From Psychroflexus sediminis (GTDB taxonomy: Bacteria > Bacteroidota > Bacteroidia > Flavobacteriales > Flavobacteriaceae), in assembly GCF_900099815.1 (NCBI RefSeq), contig NZ_FNCW01000012.1:32549-96548 (forward strand): a stretch of DNA of 64,000 nucleotides. Reading direction: 5' to 3'. The notes beneath the pieces are model-generated. The model saw only the letters and a list, made by a program, of their open reading frames with translations, was not told the DNA's origin and did not search any database. Both the position numbers and the translations under genes were made by a program. Positions 8,598 to 16,177 of this stretch are shown here, piece by piece. Positions within the stretch are counted from its first letter, which is position 1. The number at the start of each line of letters is the position of its first letter.

Positions 8598-9249
8598 TCA
8601 TATCGTGTACCTAATGGCACACTGGCTGGGTTACATTTTGTTTTTACCAATGGATAGTCCCTAGCGGGACAGGTGAAATGTTTCTGTTTTTAAACAAGTT
8701 AATGAGATTAAGAACTTGAGTTGTTGATAAACTTATCTTGAATTAATTCATCAAGCTTTGATGATAAGAGCTTTTTTATTGTTAGAATTGTCTCGTTAGA
8801 GACTTTAAATCGGTAACTTTGGAAACACCCTATACCATCAAGTGCCTTTAGGTACTTGATATGTACAATCCAAAACGGCACTCCCACATGCATATGGCGT
8901 ACCTAAGGGCACGCTGGCTCAGGTAACGCTTTAGGTTTTACCAATGGATAGTTCCTAAGGGGACAGGTTTTATGTTTTTAGTCCAAGCCTTTGAGTTTTA
9001 GTTTTGGTTTGGCGTTGACTTTAGAAAAAGAAAAACTGCCTTTTAAAAAGTAGTTTTGGTCGTTTGATTTTTTGTCTCGTTAGAGACTTTATATCGGTAA
9101 CTTGAAAAAGACCCTGTCAATACTGTGCCTTTAGGTACAGGATATGAATAACCTGAATGAACACTTCAAACATATAGCGTACCTAAGGGCACGCTGGCTT
9201 AGGTAAAGGTTTAGCTTTTACCAATGGATAGTCCCTAACGGGACAGGTT
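8598..9249. repeat. Non-coding tandem array B of the same ~300-bp hairpin units
   Basis: Occupies the gap after the S9 gene. It holds a right half-unit (8598-8673), a full unit (8788-8969) and a full unit (9072-9249); corresponding points are about 285-295 bp apart. Hairpins are variants of those in array A: GTGCCTTTAGGTAC (units 2 and 3), GCGTACCTAAGGGCACGC, GTCCCTAGCGGGAC, GTTCCTAAGGGGAC and GTCCCTAACGGGAC. Several changes fall in the loop or keep pairing. The spacer between units (for example 8691-8780) is recognisably related to the spacer at 3861-3950 of array A, so the spacer belongs to the repeat. A 61-codon frame across the unit at 8708-8893 is not a gene. Confidence 0.82.
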
Positions 9250-9308
9250 GTACGTTTTTTTTAAGTCCAAGTCTTAGCATTGGGCTTGATGTTGACTTTA
9301 GAAATAAG

Positions 9309-9333
9309 AAAAACCGTCTTGATAGGCGGTTTA
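9309..9333 (-). terminator. Terminator of the leader-peptide operon
   Basis: On the minus strand AAACCGCC, a six-base loop and GACGGTTT form a stem followed by a T-rich run. It lies 16 bp beyond the stop of the two-helix protein and supports a real, short transcription unit. Confidence 0.65.
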
Positions 9334-9348
9334 AATTAAAATTCTGGA

Positions 9349-9510
9349 TTATTTTTTCAATTTCACAGTAAGAACAATTAAAATCATAGAAGTTGCATAC
9401 ATGGCATAAGTAAACCAGATGCTAAGATTATAATCCGTTAAATATTTCAAGTAAAGTATTAATGAGATTATAATAATGCAAACTAGAATTAAAAATTTAA
9501 TTAGAGTCAT
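9349..9510 (-). CDS. Two-helix small membrane protein, possible immunity protein
   Basis: A 53-residue protein read directly from the sequence: ATG at 9508-9510, stop TAA at 9349-9351. It begins MTLIKFLILVCIIIISLILY (first membrane helix), has a short polar link (LKYLTDYNLS), then a second helix (about residues 31-48, IWFTYAMYATSMILIVLTV) and ends VKLKK. Its ATG overlaps the stop codon of the double-glycine leader peptide gene (ATGA), so the two are translationally coupled. Small membrane proteins in this position next to class II-type bacteriocins commonly give self-immunity; that role here is inference from layout. No sequence family is recognised. A terminator follows at once. Confidence 0.6.
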   Translation of the reverse strand: MTLIKFLILVCIIIISLILYLKYLTDYNLSIWFTYAMYATSMILIVLTVKLKK

Positions 9511-9653
9511 GCCATTTCATTGATTATGCACGATGCTTCTATTGCTAATAATGCAATTCCTCCTAAACTAGCTATTGCTAAGCCACATATTATGTCACCG
9601 CCATCAAGTCCTCCATGCATATTCTCCATCTGAGTTAATTCTAAATTTTTCAT
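9507..9653 (-). CDS. Double-glycine leader peptide, bacteriocin-like
   Basis: A 48-residue peptide from ATG 9653 (a second ATG at 9659 adds two residues). The first 15 residues, MKNLELTQMENMHGG, have the pattern of a double-glycine leader (acidic, hydrophobic at spaced positions, ending GG) cut by C39-type peptidase ABC transporters. The predicted mature part is 33 residues: it starts LDGGDIICG, has a Gly/Ala/Ile/Leu-rich hydrophobic middle (LAIASLGGIALLAIEA) and carries two cysteines at mature positions 8 and 27 that could form a disulfide. It resembles class II bacteriocins or the leader peptides of Bacteroidota secretion/signalling systems. No peptidase-transporter gene lies in the window. 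It is coupled to the two-helix gene and preceded by an attC-like palindrome. Confidence 0.65.
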   Translation of the reverse strand: MKNLELTQMENMHGGLDGGDIICGLAIASLGGIALLAIEASCIINEMA

Positions 9654-9674
9654 AATCATAAGTATTAAGATAAA

Positions 9675-9781
9675 GCCAAGCAAGTGCCGAGCAAAACTCG
9701 AGCATCCTCGAAAACCTACGGAAATTTTCAATTTCCTGGTTTTCGGGATTTGTGAGATTTAAAATTGTGCTCGACGTTAGC
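9675..9781. other. 107-bp structured imperfect palindrome, attC-like
   Basis: Immediately upstream of the leader-peptide gene. Nested pairing is clear on the minus strand: outer GCTAA with TTGGC (9777-9781 with 9675-9679); GTCGAGCA with TGCTCGGC (9768-9775 with 9686-9693); CGAAAACC with GGTTTTCG (9738-9745 with 9709-9716); GGAAATT with AATTTCC around a three-base loop. Unpaired bases are asymmetric between the arms. Size, nested short arms and extrahelical bases recall integron attC sites, but the R' core GTTRRRY is not perfect. It could instead be a MITE-like hairpin or an RNA leader structure. Confidence 0.5.
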
Positions 9782-9808
9782 TAGATTAAGCCTAATTAAT
9801 CTGGGGAA

Positions 9809-9881
9809 TTGTCCCGACAGGGACTTTATATAAATGGCTTCTGTTTTTAGTTATAGATAGTCTTATTCTGGACATTAAAAC
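9809..9881. repeat. Degenerate single copy of the GTTA-hairpin repeat
   Basis: Hairpin A variant GTCCCGACAGGGAC followed by TTTATATAAATGGC, then a decayed inverted hairpin A (TTATAGATAGTC, TTATTCTGGAC). The inner B hairpins are missing. This is the same family as arrays A and B. Confidence 0.55.
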
Positions 9882-9924
9882 ATATTTTAAGTGAATGCTA
9901 AACTAGGATGATATTTATCTCAGT

Positions 9925-11511
9925 CTATGGTGTTGTTTTTTCTTCCGCCTGAAAAACTTTTATTGTTTTCCCGATTAATTTTTCTAGGAGATCCGCTTTG
10001 CGTAGAGTTCCCCAGATCTCAAGTTCAGGGTCTGCCTGGGTCGTGATACGCAGGTGGACGGTTTCATCTTTATGCTCGATTTCCAGTTTTTGGACATTTT
10101 GATAATGACTTCTATCCAGACCATCGGCGATCCTTAAGATTGCTGACAGCTTTTTAACTCGGTTTCGGTTGGCTTTGTTGAGTTTTCTGTACCGCTTATG
10201 GCGCTTATGCGGTGCAGATTTTCTATGATACCGGGCTACATTGGCCATTATATTGATTTCATCCTCTTTAAACCCAAGCAAATCTGAATATCGTATGAGA
10301 TAAAGCGCATGCTTATGGTGCTTTCGGTAAGAGATATAATAACCGATATCATGCAGTAAAGCCGCAAATTCCAACAACTCCCTGTCTGATTCCTCTAATT
10401 TTAATTCTTGCTTAAATTCATCAAAAAGTTGAAGCGCAAAACGAGCAACATGCTGGGAATGTGCTTCCGCCCAGTTGCATTTACGAAGTAATTCAAAAAC
10501 ACTTCGTCGGCGTGGATCTTTGAAATTGGCGACGAGGTCCAGGTTAAGTTGTTCTTTTTTGTTAGTGATAAAATTCATGATCATCCCTTCCCTGAGGGCG
10601 GCTTCTGATATTTTAAATGTTTCAAGTTTAAGCTCATCCACAAGAAAATTCACTAAAACCATCCCAGGATTAATGATATCAACTCTTTTCTCTTCTAAGC
10701 CTTTTTGATCAAGTCGTTGGCTTTTATCCAGTTTGATAAAGTTGGTGTATAAGTCCTTAAAATCAACAGTGCTAAATTCAAGTTCATTTAGACTCATCTT
10801 GGTTGGAAGGGAGTTTTTATGGGCAACCATTTCGGCTATATTTTCCATTGTTCCAGAAGAGCCAATGATGGTTTTTACATGATGTTCTTTGGCCAGTTTT
10901 AAGACTTCGGCAAGTTCCTCTCTATAGTGCTTTTGTAAGTGATCAATATCTTTGTCTTCAATTGGGTCTGAATTTACAAAGGCAGCAGCCATACGAGCTA
11001 CCCCCAGTTTTAAACTATTATAATAGATAAACTTCTGATTATTGCCAATGATAAATTCAACACTTCCACCACCGATATCGGCCATAAGCACCATTTCATC
11101 TTTTAAATCAATACTGTATCTAATGGCTATACCGATCAATTCGGCCTCCATCTTTCCAGAAATAGCCCGAATCCTAATCCCTGTTTCTTCTTCAGCCTCT
11201 TCAATAAAATCACCTCCATTTTCAGCTTCCCGAATAGCACTCGTGGCATAGGCCAGAATAGTCTCGACATGATGGCTGTCGCACAAAAACTTTATTCTTT
11301 TCAGCGCTTCTAATCCACGATCCATAGCCTCGCGACTTAATCTGTCTTCCAGTCCCTTTTCAGCGAGGATAACCATTTCTTTAAGCTTATTTACTGTACG
11401 GAAACTACCATCGGGATAAATGTCTACCAGAACGGCATGAAAAGAGTTGGTGCCCAGGTCTATGGCGGCAATGCGCTTGGTAGCATCAGAATTAGAAGAA
11501 TTGTCGCTCAT
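9925..11511 (-). CDS. ppx: Ppx/GppA family phosphatase with HD domain
   Basis: A 528-residue cytoplasmic enzyme that hydrolyses inorganic polyphosphate and/or pppGpp. The N-terminal actin-like ATPase fold shows the phosphate-1 loop IAAIDLGTNSFHAVLVD (residues 13-29) and the phosphate-2 block MADIGGGSVEFII. The C-terminal part is an HD domain with FAALLHDIGYYISYRKHHKHALYLI. This two-domain layout and length match exopolyphosphatase / guanosine pentaphosphate phosphatase. Which substrate dominates cannot be told. The gene is separated from the upstream M13 peptidase gene by a strong terminator, so it is probably transcribed alone. Confidence 0.9.
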   Translation of the reverse strand: MSDNSSNSDATKRIAAIDLGTNSFHAVLVDIYPDGSFRTVNKLKEMVILAEKGLEDRLSREAMDRGLEALKRIKFLCDSHHVETILAYATSAIREAENGGDFIEEAEEETGIRIRAISGKMEAELIGIAIRYSIDLKDEMVLMADIGGGSVEFIIGNNQKFIYYNSLKLGVARMAAAFVNSDPIEDKDIDHLQKHYREELAEVLKLAKEHHVKTIIGSSGTMENIAEMVAHKNSLPTKMSLNELEFSTVDFKDLYTNFIKLDKSQRLDQKGLEEKRVDIINPGMVLVNFLVDELKLETFKISEAALREGMIMNFITNKKEQLNLDLVANFKDPRRRSVFELLRKCNWAEAHSQHVARFALQLFDEFKQELKLEESDRELLEFAALLHDIGYYISYRKHHKHALYLIRYSDLLGFKEDEINIMANVARYHRKSAPHKRHKRYRKLNKANRNRVKKLSAILRIADGLDRSHYQNVQKLEIEHKDETVHLRITTQADPELEIWGTLRKADLLEKLIGKTIKVFQAEEKTTP

Positions 11512-11627
11512 TTTTAAATTTTAAGTTTGAAAATGAATAGTCAATCATCTAATATAAATAATTTTTGACTAGCGTTTGGAATGTAATATTTCAGAAATGA
11601 TTTGATTTTTTTTTGAACACAATCAAT

Positions 11628-11664
11628 AAAAAAGCGGTTACAACTTTTGTTGTAACCGCTTTTT
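11628..11664 (-). terminator. Rho-independent terminator after the M13 peptidase gene
   Basis: A near-perfect 15-bp stem (AAAAGCGGTTACAA and its complement) with a six-base loop, flanked by A and T runs, so it can act in either direction. Confidence 0.85.
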
Positions 11665-11697
11665 GGTTTATGATATTCAAGTTTAAAGCCTAAGTTT

Positions 11698-13752
11698 TTA
11701 CCAAATTCTGACTCTTTCCTCCGGAGCGATATAAAGGTCATCTCCTTCCTGTATGTCAAAAGCTTCATAGAAGGCATCGACATTTTGTAGGGGCACGTAA
11801 GCTCTGTACTGTCCAGGAGAGTGCGGATCTGTTTTGACCTGAGTTCTCAAAGCTTCATCTCTTATTTTGGTTCTCCAGACGGTTGCCCAGGAGACAAAGA
11901 AGCGCTGCTCTGGTGTAAAGCTATCAATTTTCCCTGGCTTTTCTTCGTTTTCATAGTGCAACATCAGTCCGTCGTAAGCCCCTAACACACCACCTAAGTC
12001 CCCTATGTTTTCTCCTAAGGTAAACTTGCCGTTGATGTAGACACTGTCCAGGACCTCAATGCTGCTGTAAAGGGCAGCCAAATCGTTTCCGCGTTCCGTG
12101 AATTTTTCTAAATCTTCATCCGTCCACCAGTTTTTAAGGTTTCCTTCGGCATCAAATCTGGCACCACTGTCATCAAAGGCATGAGAAATTTCATGTCCAA
12201 TAACGGCGCCAATTCCACCGTAATTGACAGCAGCATCTGCCCTGTAATCGTAAAAAGGCGGCTGTAAGATAGCTGCAGGGAATACAATCTCGTTAAATAA
12301 GGGATTGAAGTAAGCATTCACCGTTTGTGGCGACATCCCCCACTCTTTTTTGTCTACCGGCTTTCCTATTTTACTTAGGTTATCCTTATAATTCCACAGT
12401 CCAACGGCCTGCATGTTTTCGTAATAGGTGTTTTCTGAGGTTACTTCCAGATCGCTGTAATCTTTAAACTCGTCTGGATAGCCAATTTTCACTGTGAATT
12501 TATTCAGTTTTTCAACGGCCTGAGTTTTGGTCGAATCCTGCATCCATTCCAGATTCTGAATTCTACTTTGAAAAGCCGTAATAACGTTAGCAACCATTTT
12601 TTCCGCTTTTTCCTTGGCTTCCGGCGGAAACTTTTGATCCACATAAAGCTTACCTACAGCTTCACCAATTGTTCCGTTTACCACGGAGAGCGCCCTTTCT
12701 TCCAAAGGTCTCTGGGCTTTAGCACCACTTAAGGTTTTGCTGTAAAATTCCCAGTTGGTTCTGGCAATTTCAGTAGATAATTGATTGGCTGAGTCATGGA
12801 TAGTTGACCACATCATCAAGGTTTTGAGGTCATCTAAAGAGGTTTCCTCTACTATAAAATCTAAGGCTTCCATGTATTTTGGCTCCATAACCAGGACCGT
12901 ATCCGGTAATTTTTCAACTCCAAGATCTGTCATAAACTTCTTTAAGTCAATATTTTTAGTGACTTCGTCAAGATCATTAACAGCATAACGGTTATTGAAA
13001 TTTCTAAAATCTCTTCGGGCAACTTTATCCAGTCTTGGACCGGCAAGTTGTGTTTCCAATTTTAAAACCGTTTCTGCTTTAAATTTCGCATCTTCTTTTG
13101 AGCCGCCGAAATACGAAAGCATTTTCACGATATGATCCTTGTATTGTTCTCTTATCTCTTTAGATTTTTCATCTGTATCGAGATAGTAATCCCTGTCTGG
13201 CAAGCCCAAACTTCCTGTGCCTACGTAAGCGATATTGGTGTTACTGTCGTTGGGATCCGAATAAGCAGAAACCCCAAAAAACGGCGAAGAAATCGCTGTA
13301 GGATATTCAGCTAAAAGTTTTTGGATTTCCTCTTTGCTTTGTATTTCTTCTATACGATCCAATTTATCCATGATAGGATCAATTCCTGCCACGTTTCTCG
13401 AAACGGTGTCTAATATTGAATTGAAAACAGCGATGGCTTTGCCCTGATCTGATGTTTTAGGATACTTGCCAGATTCCTCGGCAGTTTTTAAAATGTCTAG
13501 AACATCGGTGTCTGTGGATTTTCTTAAAATCTGAAATCCTCCCCACGAGGTCCTGTCGTCTGGAATTTCTGCCTCTTTCATCCAGCCTCCATTCACATAA
13601 GAGTAAAAATCATCTTGTGGATTCACAGTGGTATCCATGTATTGGATGGTAATACCTTGGCTCTCGTCCAAAGATTCATTTTTGGAATCCTGACACGAAA
13701 AAAACAATGTTGAAGCGCCAATGGCTACAAACATCAATTTTAATTTATTCAT
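11698..13752 (-). CDS. M13 family metallopeptidase (neprilysin/PepO-like), lipoprotein
   Basis: A 684-residue zinc endopeptidase of short peptides. The signal sequence ends in lipobox LFFSC (Cys20), so it should be membrane-anchored in the periplasm or at the outer membrane. The zinc-binding motif H520-E-I-S-H524 lies in VIGHEISHAFDDSG, the third ligand motif is GENIGDLGG, and VNAYFNPLFNEIVFPAAIL carries the substrate-binding NAYF-like block. The protein ends in the usual RVRIW. Both the N-terminal M13 domain and the C-terminal catalytic domain are complete and of normal length. It is followed by a strong terminator and preceded by an unrelated small gene 54 bp away. Confidence 0.93.
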   Translation of the reverse strand: MNKLKLMFVAIGASTLFFSCQDSKNESLDESQGITIQYMDTTVNPQDDFYSYVNGGWMKEAEIPDDRTSWGGFQILRKSTDTDVLDILKTAEESGKYPKTSDQGKAIAVFNSILDTVSRNVAGIDPIMDKLDRIEEIQSKEEIQKLLAEYPTAISSPFFGVSAYSDPNDSNTNIAYVGTGSLGLPDRDYYLDTDEKSKEIREQYKDHIVKMLSYFGGSKEDAKFKAETVLKLETQLAGPRLDKVARRDFRNFNNRYAVNDLDEVTKNIDLKKFMTDLGVEKLPDTVLVMEPKYMEALDFIVEETSLDDLKTLMMWSTIHDSANQLSTEIARTNWEFYSKTLSGAKAQRPLEERALSVVNGTIGEAVGKLYVDQKFPPEAKEKAEKMVANVITAFQSRIQNLEWMQDSTKTQAVEKLNKFTVKIGYPDEFKDYSDLEVTSENTYYENMQAVGLWNYKDNLSKIGKPVDKKEWGMSPQTVNAYFNPLFNEIVFPAAILQPPFYDYRADAAVNYGGIGAVIGHEISHAFDDSGARFDAEGNLKNWWTDEDLEKFTERGNDLAALYSSIEVLDSVYINGKFTLGENIGDLGGVLGAYDGLMLHYENEEKPGKIDSFTPEQRFFVSWATVWRTKIRDEALRTQVKTDPHSPGQYRAYVPLQNVDAFYEAFDIQEGDDLYIAPEERVRIW

Positions 13753-13805
13753 AATTTTAATTTTAATTTGGGTTAAAAATACAGCTTTTTATGATGAAAG
13801 AAAAC

Positions 13806-14297
13806 TTAGTGCAGAGTCTCTAGGTATTTACGGTCTAATTTTGACTTTTGCTTAACAAGCTCATCGACCAAAGGATTGGGCACGGCCAAAGAAAGCACGT
13901 AATGTTTGATTTTCCACGCCCCGTTTTTAGTCTGAATAAGGACTCCCGAACCTCTACACAACCCCATGTGGTCAGAATTTAAAACTTCATCAAACCAGGC
14001 CATGTTTTCATTTTCATTGATATAGACATTCCGACTAACGGATTTAAACGTCCAGGCTTTTCCAGCATCAAAGTAGGGCTTCGAAAAAGCTTTAAATTCT
14101 TCATAATTCCAAACTTCGGAAGCATCGGAGCCTACGAAAACCGCATCTTCGGTCATCAATCCAAAGTAAGACTCGAAATTTGCATTTTCAGCAGACTTAT
14201 GCCAGGCATCTATAGTGGTGTTTATGTTTTGTTTTTGGGCAAAACCGGTGCTTACTAACACCAGCGAAAGAATTGAAATAAGAGGCTTTAATCTCAT
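13806..14297 (-). CDS. NTF2/SnoaL-like domain protein, exported
   Basis: A 163-residue protein with a cleavable signal peptide (to STGFAQ, about residue 21) and then a single SnoaL/NTF2-like cone fold: INTTIDAWHKSAENANFESYF, FVGSDASEVWNYEEFKAFSK, and late strands GAWKIKHYVLSLAVPNPL. Proteins of this kind (SnoaL-like or DUF4440-like) are common in Bacteroidota. They may bind small ligands or be hydrolytic, but no catalytic set can be assigned. It lies 21 bp downstream of the small lipoprotein gene at 14319-14840, and the two may share a transcript. Confidence 0.75.
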   Translation of the reverse strand: MRLKPLISILSLVLVSTGFAQKQNINTTIDAWHKSAENANFESYFGLMTEDAVFVGSDASEVWNYEEFKAFSKPYFDAGKAWTFKSVSRNVYINENENMAWFDEVLNSDHMGLCRGSGVLIQTKNGAWKIKHYVLSLAVPNPLVDELVKQKSKLDRKYLETLH

Positions 14298-14318
14298 GGA
14301 TTTATCGGTTTTAGAAGG

Positions 14319-14840
14319 TTATTCAACAGGACTGTTTTCAATGATAAAAACTTCATTCAGCTGGATATTGAGATTATTGAAATCGAGTTTCAATTTTGCA
14401 CTCAGATCTTTAATTTCCCCGGGATTGGGCTTTATCCGCTTTGTGTTTTCGTTTAGTAAATTTACATGTGTTTTAAGGCTAAGGATTCTTGCATTAACAG
14501 CATTGGTTTCAAAAACCGGAGGAACGGTAACGGATAAAGAATCCACCACATTTTCTATGGTTTCTGAATTGTTTATGACATCGGAGATGGTGTAATTTTC
14601 TAAACGTTCCATTTCAGAATTTAAAGCTATATACATGATCCATTCTTCAGTCTTTCTTTTGGCTTTTTCCGACAATTTTACAGTTTGTATGCTGTCCAGA
14701 TTGATTTTTTCCTGAAGTTTTGCTGGAATCACGGCTGAAGTCTCGCTTTTAGGTTCTTCTTTTTTTTGATCTGCACAGGATATCGCCTGAGTCCATAGAG
14801 CTAGAAATGAGAAGACAGCAAGTAAAGATTTTAATTTCAT
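14319..14840 (-). CDS. Uncharacterised small lipoprotein
   Basis: A 173-residue protein with a signal peptide and lipobox-like end (AISC, Cys22), followed by a Lys/Glu/Ser-rich linker. The remainder is mostly helical and charged, with heptad-like stretches (LKTHVNLLNENTKRI and LSAKLKLDFNNLNIQLNEVF). I do not recognise a family or catalytic motif. It precedes the SnoaL-like gene by 21 bp on the same strand. A structural or scaffold role at the envelope is possible but not shown. Confidence 0.65.
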   Translation of the reverse strand: MKLKSLLAVFSFLALWTQAISCADQKKEEPKSETSAVIPAKLQEKINLDSIQTVKLSEKAKRKTEEWIMYIALNSEMERLENYTISDVINNSETIENVVDSLSVTVPPVFETNAVNARILSLKTHVNLLNENTKRIKPNPGEIKDLSAKLKLDFNNLNIQLNEVFIIENSPVE

Positions 14841-15011
14841 GTGTTTTTTTTATAGTCCCACCCGCCTGAATGACTCAGTTGGGAAGGTGTAAGCTTTGAT
14901 TATTTTAAGTATGCAGGTTGCCTATTTAATTATTTCAACCCAAATGTAGAGTTTGAATCTTTAAGTTTTTCATAATTACGAAAATTTTATTCTCAAGTAT
15001 GAATCAAAGCT

Positions 15012-15019
15012 TAAATTTG
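15012..15019 (+). promoter_or_regulatory. -7 promoter element for the threonine dehydrogenase gene
   Basis: TAAATTTG fits TAnnTTTG and lies 16 bp before the ATG at 15036. The -33 region is only AT-rich, so confidence is moderate. Confidence 0.45.
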
Positions 15020-15035
15020 AACAAAATTTAAAAAT

Positions 15036-15992
15036 ATGCCTTCTAAGATATTAATTGTAGGAGCCTGTGGACAAATCGGTTCTGAACTTACGCAAGCTTT
15101 AAGAGACATTCACGGTAAAGATGCCGTGATAGCAAGTGATATAAAACCATCAACCTCTTCAGAACTTTCCGGTGAATTTTTCGAAATTCTGGATGCCACG
15201 GATTACGAGAACTTCAAAACTGTAGTTACTAAACATGATGTAGACACGGTTTACATGATGGCGGCTATGCTAAGCGGCACGGCCGAAAAATTTCCTGAAA
15301 AAGGCTGGGATCTCAACATGACCTCCTTATTCAATGTGCTAAATCTTGGCAAAGAAAAATTGGTAAATAAAATATTTTGGCCTTCCAGTATTGCCGTTTT
15401 TGGACCGACTACCCCAAAGGTAGACACCCCACAACAAACCATCATGGAACCAACAACCGTTTACGGCATAAGCAAACAAGCCGGTGAACGCTGGTGCGCT
15501 TATTATTACAAACGTTATGGGGTTGATGTTAGGAGTATTCGTTATCCGGGATTAATAAGTTATAAAACCCCTCCCGGCGGCGGAACTACAGATTATGCCA
15601 TAGAAATCTTTCATGAGGCTTTAAAGTCATCTAGCTATACTTCTTTTTTATCCAAAGATACTGCTCTGCCTATGATGTATATGGATGATGCTATACAGGC
15701 AACCATAGCCATCATGGATGCTCCCGCTGAATCTATCAAAATAAGATCCTCGTATAACCTGTCCGGGCTAAGTTTTACTCCTGAAGAACTTTATGCTGAA
15801 ATTAAAAATCACATTCCTGGTTTTGAAATTAGTTACGAATCTGATTTCAGACAGGCTATAGCAGATTCCTGGCCGGACAGTATTGATGATTCTGAAGCTA
15901 AATCAGACTGGGGATGGAAAAAAGATTATGACCTTGAAATGACTGTAAAAGCCATGCTTGCAGGTGTGAAATCACTGAAAAAAGTAAACTAA
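15036..15992 (+). CDS. tdh: NAD-dependent L-threonine 3-dehydrogenase (SDR type)
   Basis: A 318-residue extended short-chain dehydrogenase that oxidises L-threonine to 2-amino-3-ketobutyrate with NAD. The Rossmann glycine motif GACGQIGSEL (residues 9-18), active-site Tyr143 and Lys147 in VYGISKQAGE, and the blocks WPSSIAVFGPTTP and RYPGLISYKTPPGGGTTDY are typical of the SDR-type threonine dehydrogenases of Bacteroidota and animals, not the zinc MDR enzyme. It is a single-gene unit with its own promoter and a terminator after it. The partner 2-amino-3-ketobutyrate CoA ligase is not in the window. Confidence 0.88.
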   Translation: MPSKILIVGACGQIGSELTQALRDIHGKDAVIASDIKPSTSSELSGEFFEILDATDYENFKTVVTKHDVDTVYMMAAMLSGTAEKFPEKGWDLNMTSLFNVLNLGKEKLVNKIFWPSSIAVFGPTTPKVDTPQQTIMEPTTVYGISKQAGERWCAYYYKRYGVDVRSIRYPGLISYKTPPGGGTTDYAIEIFHEALKSSSYTSFLSKDTALPMMYMDDAIQATIAIMDAPAESIKIRSSYNLSGLSFTPEELYAEIKNHIPGFEISYESDFRQAIADSWPDSIDDSEAKSDWGWKKDYDLEMTVKAMLAGVKSLKKVN

Positions 15993-16036
15993 TATTTGAT
16001 TTTAAATACCCCCCTGTAAGATTAGGATTTAAAAAT

Positions 16037-16069
16037 AAGACACCTCCTATCGTGCAGGTGTCTTTATTT
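16037..16069 (+). terminator. Terminator after tdh
   Basis: AAGACACCT and its complement AGGTGTCTT form a 9-bp stem with a ten-base loop, followed by TATTT. It lies 45 bp after the stop. Confidence 0.75.
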
Positions 16070-16177
16070 ACAGAGATTAGGATGAAGCTCCAGTAAATAT
16101 CTTTTTCTTGTGCAAATTTATATTCAATTGTCATTTTTAGTATATTTATTTCTCTAAACGACATAAAATGTCCATTC

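Noticed and set aside
8708..8893. 61-codon open frame on the minus strand
   Set aside because: It lies wholly inside a hairpin-repeat unit and its sequence follows the repeat, not protein-like composition; the same spurious frame would appear at other copies.
9675..9781. Definite integron attC site
   Set aside because: The GTTRRRY core is imperfect and no integron integrase is in the window; kept only as attC-like.
11541..11783. 80-codon minus-strand frame across the terminator
   Set aside because: It overlaps the end of the M13 peptidase gene and runs through a strong terminator hairpin; composition is not protein-like.
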